64,000 nucleotides of DNA from Methylophilaceae bacterium. GTDB lineage: Bacteria > Pseudomonadota > Gammaproteobacteria > Burkholderiales > Methylophilaceae. This document shows positions 20,426 to 29,798 of this stretch, piece after piece (the first letter of the stretch is position 1; each line of letters begins with the position of its first letter). The position numbers and the translations under genes were made by a program. Location of the stretch: assembly GCA_028355955.1 (NCBI GenBank), contig JAOMTQ010000004.1, positions 1-64,000 on the forward strand, given 5' to 3'. Under the pieces are notes generated by a model. It saw nothing but the letters and a program-made list of their open reading frames with translations, did not search any database and was not told the DNA's origin.

Positions 20426-21223
20426 ATGGATTTATATCTTTTATGGGTAGCTTTTATTCTCGGTATTGTTGAAGGAGTTACTGAATTTATCCCTGTCAGC
20501 TCTACAGGTCATTTAATTTTAGCAGCTGAGCTTTTACATTTTAATGATGACTCAACTAAGGTTTTTGAAATTTTTATTCAGCTAGGCGCCATCCTCGCCG
20601 TTATAGTTGAATACAAAAATAAATTAATATTGACCTTCAAAGGAGCGTTGTATGAAAAAGTCTCCCAAAACTTTATTCTCCATCTATTCATTGCCTTCCT
20701 CCCAGCCGCGATAATGGGACTTCTACTTCATAAAATGATCAAGTTTTATCTTTTTAATCCAATAATCGTAGGCATAAGTTTGATAATTGGTGGTTTAATA
20801 ATGATTCTGATTGAAAAAAAATTAACCATTAAAACAAAAACGAATGTTGATCAAATAACAAAAAAGCAAGCTTTAGTCGTAGGTTTGGCACAATGTTTTG
20901 CTTTGATTCCAGGAGTTTCAAGGTCGGCATCTACTATCATGGGTGGTTTAATATCGGGGCTGGATCGAAAAACAGCAACTGAATTTTCGTTTTTTTTAGC
21001 TATCCCTATTATATTCGCTGCTTCATTATTTGATTTAGCAACTAACTTTTCTGTACTCAATATGCATCATGTCCCCATCTTCTTAATTGGTTTTATCACA
21101 GCATTTGTAAGTGCTTTGTTAATTATAAAAATTTTTATAAAGTATGTAGCAAACCATGACTTTGTCATATTTGGTTGGTATAGGATTGTTATTGGAATAA
21201 TTGCTGTAATTTATTTTTACTGA
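20426..21223 (+). CDS. uppP: undecaprenyl-diphosphatase
   Basis: UppP (BacA) recycles the undecaprenyl carrier lipid by dephosphorylating undecaprenyl diphosphate at the membrane. The 265-residue polytopic protein has both signature blocks: GIVEGVTEFIPVSSTGHLIL near the N-terminus and PGVSRSASTIMGGL in the middle. The start is the ATG at 20426, six nt after AAGGA; the TTG one codon earlier is less likely. It follows thiC by 22 nt and may be in the same transcript. Confidence 0.96.
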   Translation: MDLYLLWVAFILGIVEGVTEFIPVSSTGHLILAAELLHFNDDSTKVFEIFIQLGAILAVIVEYKNKLILTFKGALYEKVSQNFILHLFIAFLPAAIMGLLLHKMIKFYLFNPIIVGISLIIGGLIMILIEKKLTIKTKTNVDQITKKQALVVGLAQCFALIPGVSRSASTIMGGLISGLDRKTATEFSFFLAIPIIFAASLFDLATNFSVLNMHHVPIFLIGFITAFVSALLIIKIFIKYVANHDFVIFGWYRIVIGIIAVIYFY

Positions 21224-21235
21224 TAAAAATTAAAT

Positions 21236-22279
21236 ATGGGTTTTATTTCAGACCAATTAATTCAATGGCATAAAACATCAGGACGCCATAACCTACCATG
21301 GCAAAATACACACGATCCTTACCTTATCTGGTTGTCAGAAATCATGCTGCAACAAACACAAGTTACAACTGTTTTAACTTATTATAAAAAATTCATAAAA
21401 CGCTTTCCTGACATAGATATCCTAGCTAACGCAGAAGAAGAAAAGGTTCTTGAGTTATGGAGTGGTCTTGGTTATTACGCTCGTGCAAGGAATTTGCATA
21501 AAACAGCTATAGAAATTTCAAAAAATTATGATGCTAAATTCCCATCATCCTTCGATAGACTTTTATCTTTACCAGGGATTGGTCGCTCAACAGCAGGGGC
21601 AATTTCTGCATTTGCTTTTAAAAAAAAGAAACCTATTTTAGATGGAAATGTTAAGCGCGTATTTACAAGGTACTTAGGCATCAAGGAATGGGCTGGAAAA
21701 CCTTCAGTAGAAAAAGAATTATGGGAAATAGCTACTCGTAATTTACCGAAGACCAATAAACATATTCACACCTACACCCAAGCACTGATGGATTTAGGAG
21801 CTACTATCTGCAGAAGAACCCAACCATTGTGTAACAACTGTCCCCTTAAAAGTAAGTGTATAAGTTTTAAAAAAAATTTAACAAAAGAAATTCCCGCGTC
21901 TAAACCAAAAAAAACTTTGCCGATAAATGAAATTTATTTATTAATAATTAATTCTAGAGATTCTTATTTATTTGAAAAAAAACCTTCCAAAGGAATTTGG
22001 GCAGGTCTCTGGTCAATGCCTGAATTAGAGAATTTTAAGAATACTGCAAATTGGATAAAAGAAAATTTAAATGAGGATGATTATAAAATGTTGGAAATAG
22101 GTAAACACAAGACTTCATTTACGCACTATAAACTGAACATCCATTTTCAATATATATTTCTGAATTCCTCAAAACTTCTTAAAACAGATAATTGTAAATG
22201 GATTAAGAAAAGTAGTTTAAAAAATGCAGCTTTACCAAGCCCTATTAAAAAAATTTTAAATACTCTTAAAGATGTTTAA
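21236..22279 (+). CDS. mutY: A/G-specific adenine DNA glycosylase
   Basis: MutY removes adenine mispaired with 8-oxoguanine. The 347-residue protein shows the N-terminal WQNTHDPYLIWLSEIMLQQT, the helix-hairpin-helix LPGIGRSTAGAI, the catalytic aspartate in LDGNVKRV and the [4Fe-4S] ligands CRRTQPLCNNCPLKSKC (C-x6-C-x2-C-x5-C). The C-terminal 120 residues form the NUDIX-like domain that recognises 8-oxoG (GIWAGLWSMPE). It starts 12 nt after uppP. Confidence 0.96.
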   Translation: MGFISDQLIQWHKTSGRHNLPWQNTHDPYLIWLSEIMLQQTQVTTVLTYYKKFIKRFPDIDILANAEEEKVLELWSGLGYYARARNLHKTAIEISKNYDAKFPSSFDRLLSLPGIGRSTAGAISAFAFKKKKPILDGNVKRVFTRYLGIKEWAGKPSVEKELWEIATRNLPKTNKHIHTYTQALMDLGATICRRTQPLCNNCPLKSKCISFKKNLTKEIPASKPKKTLPINEIYLLIINSRDSYLFEKKPSKGIWAGLWSMPELENFKNTANWIKENLNEDDYKMLEIGKHKTSFTHYKLNIHFQYIFLNSSKLLKTDNCKWIKKSSLKNAALPSPIKKILNTLKDV

Positions 22280-22351
22280 ATACTTGCGGAGTTTTCTATA
22301 AAGAGGCATTATTAATTAAAGTTTCTAAATTCTAATTAAGGAAAAATAACA

Positions 22352-22756
22352 GTGTGTAAATTTTTAGGCGTTATCTCTCGTGTGCTATTGGCACTTGTTT
22401 TTTTTGTATCCATTATTTTTATCATAATGAACATCTACAATACTCCAAACGGTTATACCTTATACCAAGATATGCTAATGGCTAGAGGCTTGCCAGGAAT
22501 TTCTGCGCCCATCAGTATTCTTGTTCAACTAGTTGCGGGGTTTACTTTAATCATTGGTTATAAAATCAAAATAACAGCTTACGTACTATCAGTTTATTCA
22601 TTTTTATGGGCGTGTGTTTACTTTATGGGTTTTTTAGGTGGGCAACCACTTATAATAATGGCACTTCAGTACCTTGCAATATCAGGAGGTCTGCTTTACA
22701 TGGCATTGAACCCTGATACAGGTTTCAGTATTGATAATTGTAAGAAAGACAAATAA
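22352..22756 (+). CDS. DoxX-family membrane protein
   Basis: A 134-residue protein with four predicted membrane helices, a loop containing a short PISILVQLVAGFTLIIGYK segment and a C-terminal hydrophobic hairpin, all typical of the DoxX/DoxD family. Function in this family is poorly defined; members associate with respiratory or redox systems. The start is GTG at 22352 with AAGGA about 9 nt upstream. It is followed by a strong bidirectional terminator and is convergent with the metallo-hydrolase. Confidence 0.75.
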   Translation: MCKFLGVISRVLLALVFFVSIIFIIMNIYNTPNGYTLYQDMLMARGLPGISAPISILVQLVAGFTLIIGYKIKITAYVLSVYSFLWACVYFMGFLGGQPLIIMALQYLAISGGLLYMALNPDTGFSIDNCKKDK

Positions 22757-22763
22757 TTAAATC

Positions 22764-22794
22764 CCAGACATAGGCACATCATGCTTATGTCTGG
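22764..22794. terminator. bidirectional hairpin terminator
   Basis: CCAGACATAGGCA pairs with TGCTTATGTCTGG to give a 13-bp stem (one G-T wobble) with a 5-nt loop. It sits in the 40-bp gap between two convergent genes. T-rich tracts are weak, but position and stem strength argue for termination in both directions. Confidence 0.75.
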
Positions 22795-22796
22795 AG

Positions 22797-23747
22797 TTAT
22801 TCCCACTCCATAATAGGAAATATTTGATTTATATTTCTAGCATTCTGGATATCAAATAGCTCCCATTTCTTTGACTCCGATTGGCCTGCTGTATCAATTG
22901 TTAATTGAAGGTCCTGGTCGTTATCAATTGCCAACCTAACTTCATCTCTTAATAATTTAAAATAATCTTGCTCTTTTAAAAAGGCTTCTTTCCATTTCTT
23001 TGTAGGAGTCCCATGACCAGGAATGACCTGCTCAATATCCAACATTAAAATTTTATCGATAACAGCTATGAATCCATGAATATCCCCATCAATTACTGGG
23101 GTTCTCTCTGTAAATAATAAATCTCCTGCCCAAAGCGTCTTAGTTTTCATATCTTCGATAGTTACATCGGTTTTTGTATGAGCTATCGAAAATGCAGTGA
23201 CCTTAATTTTTCTATTTCCTAAATCAAAAATTTTACTTTCATTCGGTTTAATTAATATATTAGGCGCAACTTGAATTGATTGATCATTGGGTACATCAAG
23301 GAATTCAAGATTTATACGTTCATAAAACTCTTTTCTAAGTGCCATCGCTTTTGGTAATTCAACATGACCTATGAAATCTACGTTTTCTCCAACAAAGGAA
23401 GCATTCCCATAAATATGATCGAGATGGACATGGGTATTGATTACATATCGAACGGGTAATTTAGAAAATTTTCTAATTGCAGTTTTAAGTTCGTTACCAA
23501 TTTTTAGAGAACCTCCCGAATCAATCACGGCAATTGATTCTTCTCCGACAATAAAACCAATGTTTGCAATGTCTCCATGGTATGTCTCGTCTACATCCAA
23601 ATGTTCACCTTGATGAACAAAAATGCCTGGCGCAACTTCTTCAAAGTCAATCGAAGGACCTGAAGCAAAAATAAACATACTAAAGGTCAGTAAAAAAATT
23701 GAAAGCGAGTAATGTTTCAAAAAAAAGTTTTTTCTATATCTAATCAT
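22797..23747 (-). CDS. MBL-fold metallo-hydrolase, quinoprotein-relay (SoxH-like) type
   Basis: A 316-residue metallo-beta-lactamase-fold protein with an N-terminal signal or anchor segment (residues 12-29). Metal ligands are visible: HVHLDH (HxHxDH), the histidine in SIAHTKTD, the aspartate in WAGDLLF and GHGTP. The opening VAPGIFVHQGEH...GDIANIGFIVGEESIAVIDSGGS and the C-terminal LFDIQNARN...MEWE resemble the family named quinoprotein relay system zinc metallohydrolase. That family occurs beside PQQ-dependent dehydrogenases; a PQQ lipoprotein lies 1.5 kb downstream. Substrate is unknown. The gene is divergent from the cytochrome b561 gene. Confidence 0.75.
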   Translation of the reverse strand: MIRYRKNFFLKHYSLSIFLLTFSMFIFASGPSIDFEEVAPGIFVHQGEHLDVDETYHGDIANIGFIVGEESIAVIDSGGSLKIGNELKTAIRKFSKLPVRYVINTHVHLDHIYGNASFVGENVDFIGHVELPKAMALRKEFYERINLEFLDVPNDQSIQVAPNILIKPNESKIFDLGNRKIKVTAFSIAHTKTDVTIEDMKTKTLWAGDLLFTERTPVIDGDIHGFIAVIDKILMLDIEQVIPGHGTPTKKWKEAFLKEQDYFKLLRDEVRLAIDNDQDLQLTIDTAGQSESKKWELFDIQNARNINQIFPIMEWE

Positions 23748-23796
23748 GTAAATTTATTATAATCTGATTATAAAATTTAACTAGTCAACTATCTTG

Positions 23797-24396
23797 ATGA
23801 ATAATAATACCAAATATACAAACGTAGCCATTGCCTTACACTGGTTAATTGGAATTGCAATCTTGTTTATGTTTATTCTTGGATGGTTTATGACAGAGCT
23901 ACCAAAAGAATCAGCTAAAACCACAAGTTTTGATATATTTAATCTCGGTCTTATGACTTGGGAAGTAGTCAAGGAAGAATCTCCCAGAGCTTTTTATTTT
24001 AATTTACACAAATCCATTGGCTTAACGATTTTAATGCTCATTATATTAAGAATGTACTGGAGGTTTACACATCGACCGCCTGCTTTTCTTAATTCGATGA
24101 AGCTTTGGGAAAAACGTTTAGCAAAAGCTACGCACCACTCACTTTATTTGCTTATGTTTCTCATCCCTCTATCAGGAATCATAATGTCTGCTGGCAGCAA
24201 ATATGGAATAAAATGGTTTGGTATCAAAGTAATTCCTGGTTTTGATGACAAAGCAATCAGAGAATTATTTTTTGAATTCCATGAAATTTTTGGCCTACTC
24301 CTTTTATTACTTCTCATATTCCACATACTCGGTGCAATAAAACACTCCATTATTGATAGAGACGGTACACTGAGAAGGATGTGGTTCAGCAAATAG
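23797..24396 (+). CDS. cytochrome b561 family membrane protein
   Basis: A 199-residue four-helix membrane cytochrome. Candidate heme-ligand histidines are in NVAIALHWLIG, FNLHKSIGL, ATHHSLYL and LIFHILGAIKH. Prokaryotic b561 proteins pass electrons between periplasmic donors and the quinone pool. The ATG at 23797 is preferred over a TTG one codon earlier. It is divergent from the metallo-hydrolase (49 bp between start codons), which suggests a shared control region and possibly a common electron-transfer function with the PQQ protein downstream (inference). Confidence 0.88.
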   Translation: MNNNTKYTNVAIALHWLIGIAILFMFILGWFMTELPKESAKTTSFDIFNLGLMTWEVVKEESPRAFYFNLHKSIGLTILMLIILRMYWRFTHRPPAFLNSMKLWEKRLAKATHHSLYLLMFLIPLSGIIMSAGSKYGIKWFGIKVIPGFDDKAIRELFFEFHEIFGLLLLLLLIFHILGAIKHSIIDRDGTLRRMWFSK

Positions 24397-24398
24397 AA

Positions 24399-24450
24399 TT
24401 GGGCAGCTAATCTACTTAGTCATGAACCAATCAATCACTCATTTGCCCAA
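24399..24450 (+). other. inverted repeat in the radical SAM gene leader
   Basis: TTGGGCA (24399-24405) is a perfect complement of TGCCCAA (24444-24450), enclosing about 38 nt, in the 63-bp gap before the radical SAM gene. No T-run follows. It could be a weak leader structure or chance. Confidence 0.3.
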
Positions 24451-24459
24451 AAGACATAG

Positions 24460-25299
24460 ATGAAAAAAGAAATACTTACAATTTTTAATCATGATCGTAA
24501 TATTTTCAATAGTAAATATATTTATCCTGTTGTTTCAAGGCGATCAATGGGGCTATCTTTAGGAATTAATTTAAATACAAATAATGCGTGCAATTGGCAA
24601 TGTATCTACTGCCAAGTATCAGACCTAACGCGAGGTAAACCGGAAAAGATTGATCTAAAACTTCTTAAAAGTGAGCTTGATAAATGGCTTGAGGAGATTA
24701 TTAATGGCTCTTTCCTAAATGAATGTGCTTCACATAAAGTTGATTTTAAAGATATTGCCTTCTCTGGTAATGGTGAGCCAACTGCCACAGCGGAATTTGA
24801 AGCTATAGTTAAAATTGTTTTAGAAAAAATAGATAAATTCCAACTATCAAAAACTATTAAGTTAAGATTAATTACTAATGGAAGTTATTTGAATAAAAAA
24901 AATATTCAGCATGGCCTAGAGCTTATGAAATCCGTTGATCATGAAGTTTGGTTCAAGATTGACCATGTAAATCCAAAAGAGGCCAAAAAAATAAATCGTA
25001 TTAATTTATCAATCGCAAGCTTAAAGAAAAACTTAATAAATTCTTTTTCTATTTCTCCTACAATAGTGCAGACATGCCTACTTAAAATAAATAGAGAACT
25101 ACCTTCAAACAATTTTGTAAATGAGTATATTAAATTCCTAGAGCCCTATGCTTCAAATCTTAGAGCGATTCACCTTTACAGTATGGTACGTCCTTCTCAA
25201 CAAAAAACTGATTTACAAATAGAGGCTTTAGATAAAAGCGAGTTACAAATAATTGCTGATAAAATAAATGTTTTAAAAACGAAAATAGAATGTTATTAA
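24460..25299 (+). CDS. radical SAM protein
   Basis: A 279-residue protein with the radical SAM cluster motif CNWQCIYC (CxxxCxxC) at about residue 47 and the SAM-binding FSGNGEPTA and LITNGSYL segments. It belongs to the small stand-alone radical SAM group related to wybutosine-type proteins (COG0731 type). The reaction is unknown. It overlaps the quinoprotein gene if the latter starts at 25290, so the two are probably co-transcribed; a maturation role for its neighbour is possible but unproven. Confidence 0.82.
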   Translation: MKKEILTIFNHDRNIFNSKYIYPVVSRRSMGLSLGINLNTNNACNWQCIYCQVSDLTRGKPEKIDLKLLKSELDKWLEEIINGSFLNECASHKVDFKDIAFSGNGEPTATAEFEAIVKIVLEKIDKFQLSKTIKLRLITNGSYLNKKNIQHGLELMKSVDHEVWFKIDHVNPKEAKKINRINLSIASLKKNLINSFSISPTIVQTCLLKINRELPSNNFVNEYIKFLEPYASNLRAIHLYSMVRPSQQKTDLQIEALDKSELQIIADKINVLKTKIECY

Positions 25300-27059
25300 A
25301 TTTTATGATTTTACGAAATTTTTTTATCGCCTCTTTTATAGGGATATTCACTGTCAGTTGTGGTCAGCCAGACCAAGAATGGAATTCTTATGGCATGGAT
25401 TTAAGTAACCAACGTTTTTCTAGAATCACTCAAATTAATAAAACGAATGTTGAGACTCTAGAGATGGCATGGCAGTTTCAAACTGGCGTGAAGGCAACTT
25501 TTCAATCGACACCAATTGTTCACAAAGGCATCATGTATGTTTCCCTCCCTTTTAATAATGTACTGGCTTTGGATGCCAAAACTGGAAATGAAATTTGGCG
25601 ATATGAACATGATCTTAACCCTAACTGGAAACTTTGTTGTGGTCCATCAAACAGGGGGGTTGCACTTCAAGGTAAACAATTATTCTTTGGTACGGTAGAT
25701 GCTCGACTTATTTCTCTAAATATTAAAACAGGTGAAAAAATATGGGATATCAATGTTGTCAAAAATAATGTTGAGACTGAATCAATAAATGACCTGGATG
25801 AATCTGATGCCAATTCTGAAAAACAAATAAGCGGAGGGACTGGTGTAGGTATTTCTATGGCGCCGGTGGTCTATAACGGTAAAGTAATTATTGGAATTAC
25901 TGGAGTAGGTTATGGGCTTCATGTAGAGGAAGAAGGAGCTAATAAACCATTGGGCGCGGTGGTTGGTGTGTCAGGTAAATACGGTCGGTCAGGTTTTTTG
26001 GCTGCTTACGATATACATTCTGGTCAGAAAGTATGGCAATTTAATACTATTCCGGAGAGTGGATGGGAAGGAAATTTTAATAACTTTATTGAAGACGGAC
26101 TTACTTTAAACAGAGATATTTATAATGAAAAATCTACCTTAGATAAATATCCTAATGCAGCAGAATTTGGAGGAGGGTCAGCATGGACAACCCCCGCCAT
26201 AGACAAGGAAACAAATACGCTTTTCTTTGGGACAGGAAATCCTTCTCCTCAAATGAGCGCTGAAACCCGACCGGGTGATAATTTATATACTGTATCAATC
26301 GTTGCTCTTAATGCTGAAACAGGTAAATTGAAATGGTACTACCAACAAGTTCCTCACGATATATGGGGATATGATGTTGCAAGCCCGCCTGTACTTTTTT
26401 ATACATATCATGATGATCAAGTTATTCCTGCTGTCGCCCAAGCAAGTAAAACTGGATGGTTATATATTATAAATAGAGAAACAGGAGCTCTTATATTAAA
26501 GTCAGCAGCATTTGTACCACAGAGTAATCTTTTTGCCGGTGCATCAAAGGAGGGGACTATTATCTACCCAGGTATTTTGGGAGGTTCCAATTGGTCTCCT
26601 ATAAGCATTAATTCAGATTTAAACCTTGCCTTTGTGTCAGGCATTCATGCTCCAATCAAATATACACTTCATGAAAAAAATACTGAAAATGGAATTACTG
26701 AATATACTAGCTCAGAGCCAACAAATGACCCGCAGTGGGGTCTACTTTCAGCAATTAATTTATCAACAGGTAAAATACAATGGCAATATAAAACACCACA
26801 ACCACTTGTTGGGGGAACGTTATCCACCAAAGGGGGTTTAGTATTTGTAGGTGAGGGCAATGGAAATTTTAATGCCATTGATGCGGCTTCTGGAACATTA
26901 CTTTGGCAAACTTATATTGATGCTGGAGTTAATGCGCCGCCCATCACCTACTTTATAGATGGGGAACAATATATCGCTGTCGTTGCAGGTGGTAATAAAA
27001 TTATGGGCTTTTCTCAGGGTGATTATATAAATGTTTATAAACTTCCAAAAGCTGAATGA
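25290..27059 (+). CDS. PQQ-dependent dehydrogenase-like quinoprotein, probable lipoprotein
   Basis: A 589-residue eight-bladed propeller quinoprotein. Repeat tryptophan motifs (DAKTGNEIWRYE, NIKTGEKIWDI, DIHSGQKVWQF, NAETGKLKWYY, NLSTGKIQWQY, DAASGTLLWQT) are spread along it. An adjacent-cysteine pair C116-C117 (LCCGPSNRG) matches the disulfide next to PQQ in methanol and ethanol dehydrogenases. The N-terminus ends in FTVSC, a weak lipobox. At the usual catalytic site, PHDIWGYDVASPP, the expected first aspartate of D-x-D reads Gly360 while D362 remains, so it is not a standard XoxF/MxaF. Alternative start ATG 25305 drops five residues. Confidence 0.82.
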   Translation: MLLNFMILRNFFIASFIGIFTVSCGQPDQEWNSYGMDLSNQRFSRITQINKTNVETLEMAWQFQTGVKATFQSTPIVHKGIMYVSLPFNNVLALDAKTGNEIWRYEHDLNPNWKLCCGPSNRGVALQGKQLFFGTVDARLISLNIKTGEKIWDINVVKNNVETESINDLDESDANSEKQISGGTGVGISMAPVVYNGKVIIGITGVGYGLHVEEEGANKPLGAVVGVSGKYGRSGFLAAYDIHSGQKVWQFNTIPESGWEGNFNNFIEDGLTLNRDIYNEKSTLDKYPNAAEFGGGSAWTTPAIDKETNTLFFGTGNPSPQMSAETRPGDNLYTVSIVALNAETGKLKWYYQQVPHDIWGYDVASPPVLFYTYHDDQVIPAVAQASKTGWLYIINRETGALILKSAAFVPQSNLFAGASKEGTIIYPGILGGSNWSPISINSDLNLAFVSGIHAPIKYTLHEKNTENGITEYTSSEPTNDPQWGLLSAINLSTGKIQWQYKTPQPLVGGTLSTKGGLVFVGEGNGNFNAIDAASGTLLWQTYIDAGVNAPPITYFIDGEQYIAVVAGGNKIMGFSQGDYINVYKLPKAE

Positions 27060-27086
27060 ATTCATTGAAGAAAATATAAAGTCTAA

Positions 27087-27809
27087 ATGGTTAAATTTTC
27101 TTTAATCATCATTCATCTTTTTTACGGTTTTTTTCAAGCACTATATATTTTGTATATCAATGATAAACCGAAAAAGAAATACATAAAAAACTGGTCAAGA
27201 AGACTTTTAAATATCCTAAAAATTCATTTGGAAATAAACCAGGATTTAAAAAAACTTTTGTCCCGTAAACATTTTTTAATTGTTAGTAATCATATTTCAT
27301 GGATAGATATTTTCTTAATCAACTCCATCTTTCCTATTTCTTTTTTATCAAAGGGTGATGTAGCAAGATGGCCACTTATTGGAAAACTAACTAAAAGTGC
27401 TGATACGATTTATATAAAAAGAGGTAATAAAAAATCACTCACAATTGCATCAAACCAAATTGAGAAAAAGTTAAATGAAATGGATAGCGTAATTTTTTTT
27501 CCTGAAGGTTTTGCAACAGATGGATCTAAATTACTCCCCTTTAAAAGTAATTTTTTTCAAACAGCTATAAATTGTAATGTAAGTATTTTACCTTTGGCCA
27601 TACAATATACCTCTGATGGTAAATTTACTTCCGCTCCTTCTTATGCAGGAGATATTAGTCTTGTCCAATCAATGTTAAGCTCAATAAGGATAAAAAATTT
27701 AACTGCACATATATCTGTGCTTCCAGTAATATCAAATAAAAAAAATAGAAAAATTATTGCAAATAAAACGCATCAGAGAATATATAAAGCATTAGAACTA
27801 TTTAAATAG
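27087..27809 (+). CDS. lysophospholipid acyltransferase family protein (PlsC-like)
   Basis: A 240-residue 1-acyl-glycerol-3-phosphate acyltransferase family member. The catalytic NHISWID (HxxxxD), the FFPEGFATDG (substrate-binding EG motif) and an N-terminal hydrophobic stretch (residues 3-20) are present. It could be the phosphatidic-acid-forming PlsC or an ornithine-lipid OlsA-type enzyme; the sequence does not decide. It follows the quinoprotein gene by 27 nt. Confidence 0.85.
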   Translation: MVKFSLIIIHLFYGFFQALYILYINDKPKKKYIKNWSRRLLNILKIHLEINQDLKKLLSRKHFLIVSNHISWIDIFLINSIFPISFLSKGDVARWPLIGKLTKSADTIYIKRGNKKSLTIASNQIEKKLNEMDSVIFFPEGFATDGSKLLPFKSNFFQTAINCNVSILPLAIQYTSDGKFTSAPSYAGDISLVQSMLSSIRIKNLTAHISVLPVISNKKNRKIIANKTHQRIYKALELFK

Positions 27810-27880
27810 CGTCATTATTTTAATTTGGTTATATGAATTCAATCCTGTAACCTTATTTTTTTTGGTTAACAATTTATCTT

Positions 27881-28165
27881 ATGAAGTCAAATTATAAAGA
27901 TCAGCTCAATGTTCTAATTAAATTGAGGTCAAAAATAATTCGCCCGCTTTTATTTTTAACTATAACCCCTTATTTCTTTTTTATTGGTGTCATTGCATTT
28001 AAACCAGAAATGTTTAGTCCTCTTATTTTTGATACTAATATTTCCCTAGGGATTTTTTTAGGATTAGTTCTTATTCTATTGATATTCATCATTACACTCA
28101 TATATGTTTATCTAGCCAACAAATTTATCGAGCCACAGATTAGTGCCATCAAAAATAATGAATAA
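27881..28165 (+). CDS. DUF485 membrane protein, acetate permease partner
   Basis: A 94-residue protein with two membrane helices (about residues 22-45 and 55-80) and the DUF485 layout seen in YjcH. The gene overlaps the actP-like gene, the standard yjcH-actP arrangement, so it is probably an accessory subunit of the acetate/glycolate symporter. The N-terminal [20 protein letters not shown] is typical of the family. Confidence 0.82.
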   Translation: MKSNYKDQLNVLIKLRSKIIRPLLFLTITPYFFFIGVIAFKPEMFSPLIFDTNISLGIFLGLVLILLIFIITLIYVYLANKFIEPQISAIKNNE

Positions 28166-29789
28166 ATTAATTTTATCTATCTTATTATTTAGCAATCTTT
28201 CTCTAGCCACTGATGGTAATGGTGGGAACAATCATATTTCCATCATCATGTTTATTTTATTTGTTTCTGTCACTCTTTTCATTACCTACTGGGCCTCAAA
28301 AAGATCTTCAACTGCAGATGGATTTTATACGGCGGGTGGGAATATTTCTGGCTTACAAAACGGATTAGCCATATCTGGAGATTTTATGTCTGCTGCATCT
28401 TTCTTAGGCATTTCTGGACTGGTATATTTAACAGGATTTGATGGATTAATATATTCAATTGGTTTTTTAATTGGCTGGCCCATTATTCTTTTATTAATTG
28501 CTGAGCCTTTAAGAAATCTTGGCAAATATAGCTTTGCTGATGTTGTATCCTTTCGCCTTAACCAAAGGCCCATTAGGATTTTAGCCGCGTGTGGATCACT
28601 TTCCACCGTCATTTTATACTTAATCGCCCAAATGGTAGGGGCAGGCAAACTTATTGAAATTCTTTTTGGATTACCTTATTACTCAGCTGTTATGATTGTC
28701 GGGGGATTAATGATTTTATATGTCACTTTTGGTGGCATGTTGGCGACGACGTGGGTGCAAATTATCAAAGCCATTCTATTATTATTTGGCGCAACTGTTA
28801 TTGCATTACTTGTGTTATTTCAATTTAATTTTGATTTAAATTTATTCTTAAATGAGGCTACAAGTATTCATAAAAAGGGTATTACTATTTTATCTCCAGG
28901 TGGCTTAATCTCAGATCCAATCTCAGCAGTTTCACTAGGTCTTGCTTTAATGTTTGGTACAGCCGGTCTACCTCATATCTTAATGAGATTTTTTACAGTA
29001 CCAAATGCCATACAAGCAAGAAAATCTGTTGCATACGCAACTGGATTTATCGGTTACTTTTATCTACTAACGTTTATTATTGGCTTTGGTGCCATCATTT
29101 TAATTTCAAATAATCCAGCATATCTTGATACCTCTAACACTCTAATTGGAGGCAACAATATGGCTGCAATTCATTTAGCCGATGCTGTAGGGGGGGAAAT
29201 ATTACTGGGCTTCATTTCTGCTGTAGCATTTGCCACAATTTTGGCTGTGGTTTCTGGACTTACACTCGCAGGTGCCTCTGCAATTTCACACGACTTGTAT
29301 GCTAATGCTTTTCTAAAAGGAAAACAAAGTGAAAAAAATGAAATGCTTGTTTCAAAATTAGCAACCATACTACTTGGTATTTTAACTATTTATCTTGGAA
29401 TTATTTTTCAAAATCAGAATGTTGCCTTTATGGTTGGGCTCGCCTTTGCAATTGCGGCAAGCGCAAATTTTCCGTTGTTATTACTCTCAATCTACTGGAG
29501 AAAGCTTACAACTAGAGGGGCTGTCATTGGAGGTTCTCTTGGATTATTTTCTGCGATCACATTTGTCGTTTTAGGTCCAGTTGTTTGGGTAGATATTTTA
29601 GGAAACTCTAGCCCTATATTTCCCTATAAATATCCGGCTTTATTTTCCATGACAATAACGTTTATAACTATTTGGATAATTTGTACATTCGATAAGTCTG
29701 AAAATGGATATAAAGAAATTAAAAAATTCGATTCTCAATATTTTAGATCCCAGACCGGGATTGGTATTGATTCTAAAACTACTCACTAA
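28158..29789 (+). CDS. actP: sodium:solute symporter family acetate permease
   Basis: A 543-residue SSS-family transporter with a leader-like N-terminus and about 13 membrane helices. [29 protein letters not shown] and the [16 protein letters not shown] segment are typical of ActP/MctP-type monocarboxylate carriers. The ATG at 28158 overlaps the DUF485 stop by 8 nt; a GTG at 28143 would add five residues. Substrate may be acetate, glycolate or another small carboxylate. Confidence 0.88.
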   Translation: MNKLILSILLFSNLSLATDGNGGNNHISIIMFILFVSVTLFITYWASKRSSTADGFYTAGGNISGLQNGLAISGDFMSAASFLGISGLVYLTGFDGLIYSIGFLIGWPIILLLIAEPLRNLGKYSFADVVSFRLNQRPIRILAACGSLSTVILYLIAQMVGAGKLIEILFGLPYYSAVMIVGGLMILYVTFGGMLATTWVQIIKAILLLFGATVIALLVLFQFNFDLNLFLNEATSIHKKGITILSPGGLISDPISAVSLGLALMFGTAGLPHILMRFFTVPNAIQARKSVAYATGFIGYFYLLTFIIGFGAIILISNNPAYLDTSNTLIGGNNMAAIHLADAVGGEILLGFISAVAFATILAVVSGLTLAGASAISHDLYANAFLKGKQSEKNEMLVSKLATILLGILTIYLGIIFQNQNVAFMVGLAFAIAASANFPLLLLSIYWRKLTTRGAVIGGSLGLFSAITFVVLGPVVWVDILGNSSPIFPYKYPALFSMTITFITIWIICTFDKSENGYKEIKKFDSQYFRSQTGIGIDSKTTH

Positions 29790-29798
29790 CTCATCGAT

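Noticed and set aside
25290-27059. Naming the PQQ protein as methanol dehydrogenase (XoxF or MxaF)
   Set aside because: The expected WDxD/WDYA catalytic segment reads WGYD and the protein has a lipoprotein-like N-terminus, so only a general quinoprotein call is justified.
27826-27855. GGTTA/TAACC stem with T-run as a terminator after the acyltransferase gene
   Set aside because: Only a 5-bp stem with a long loop; the T-run alone is common in this AT-rich sequence.
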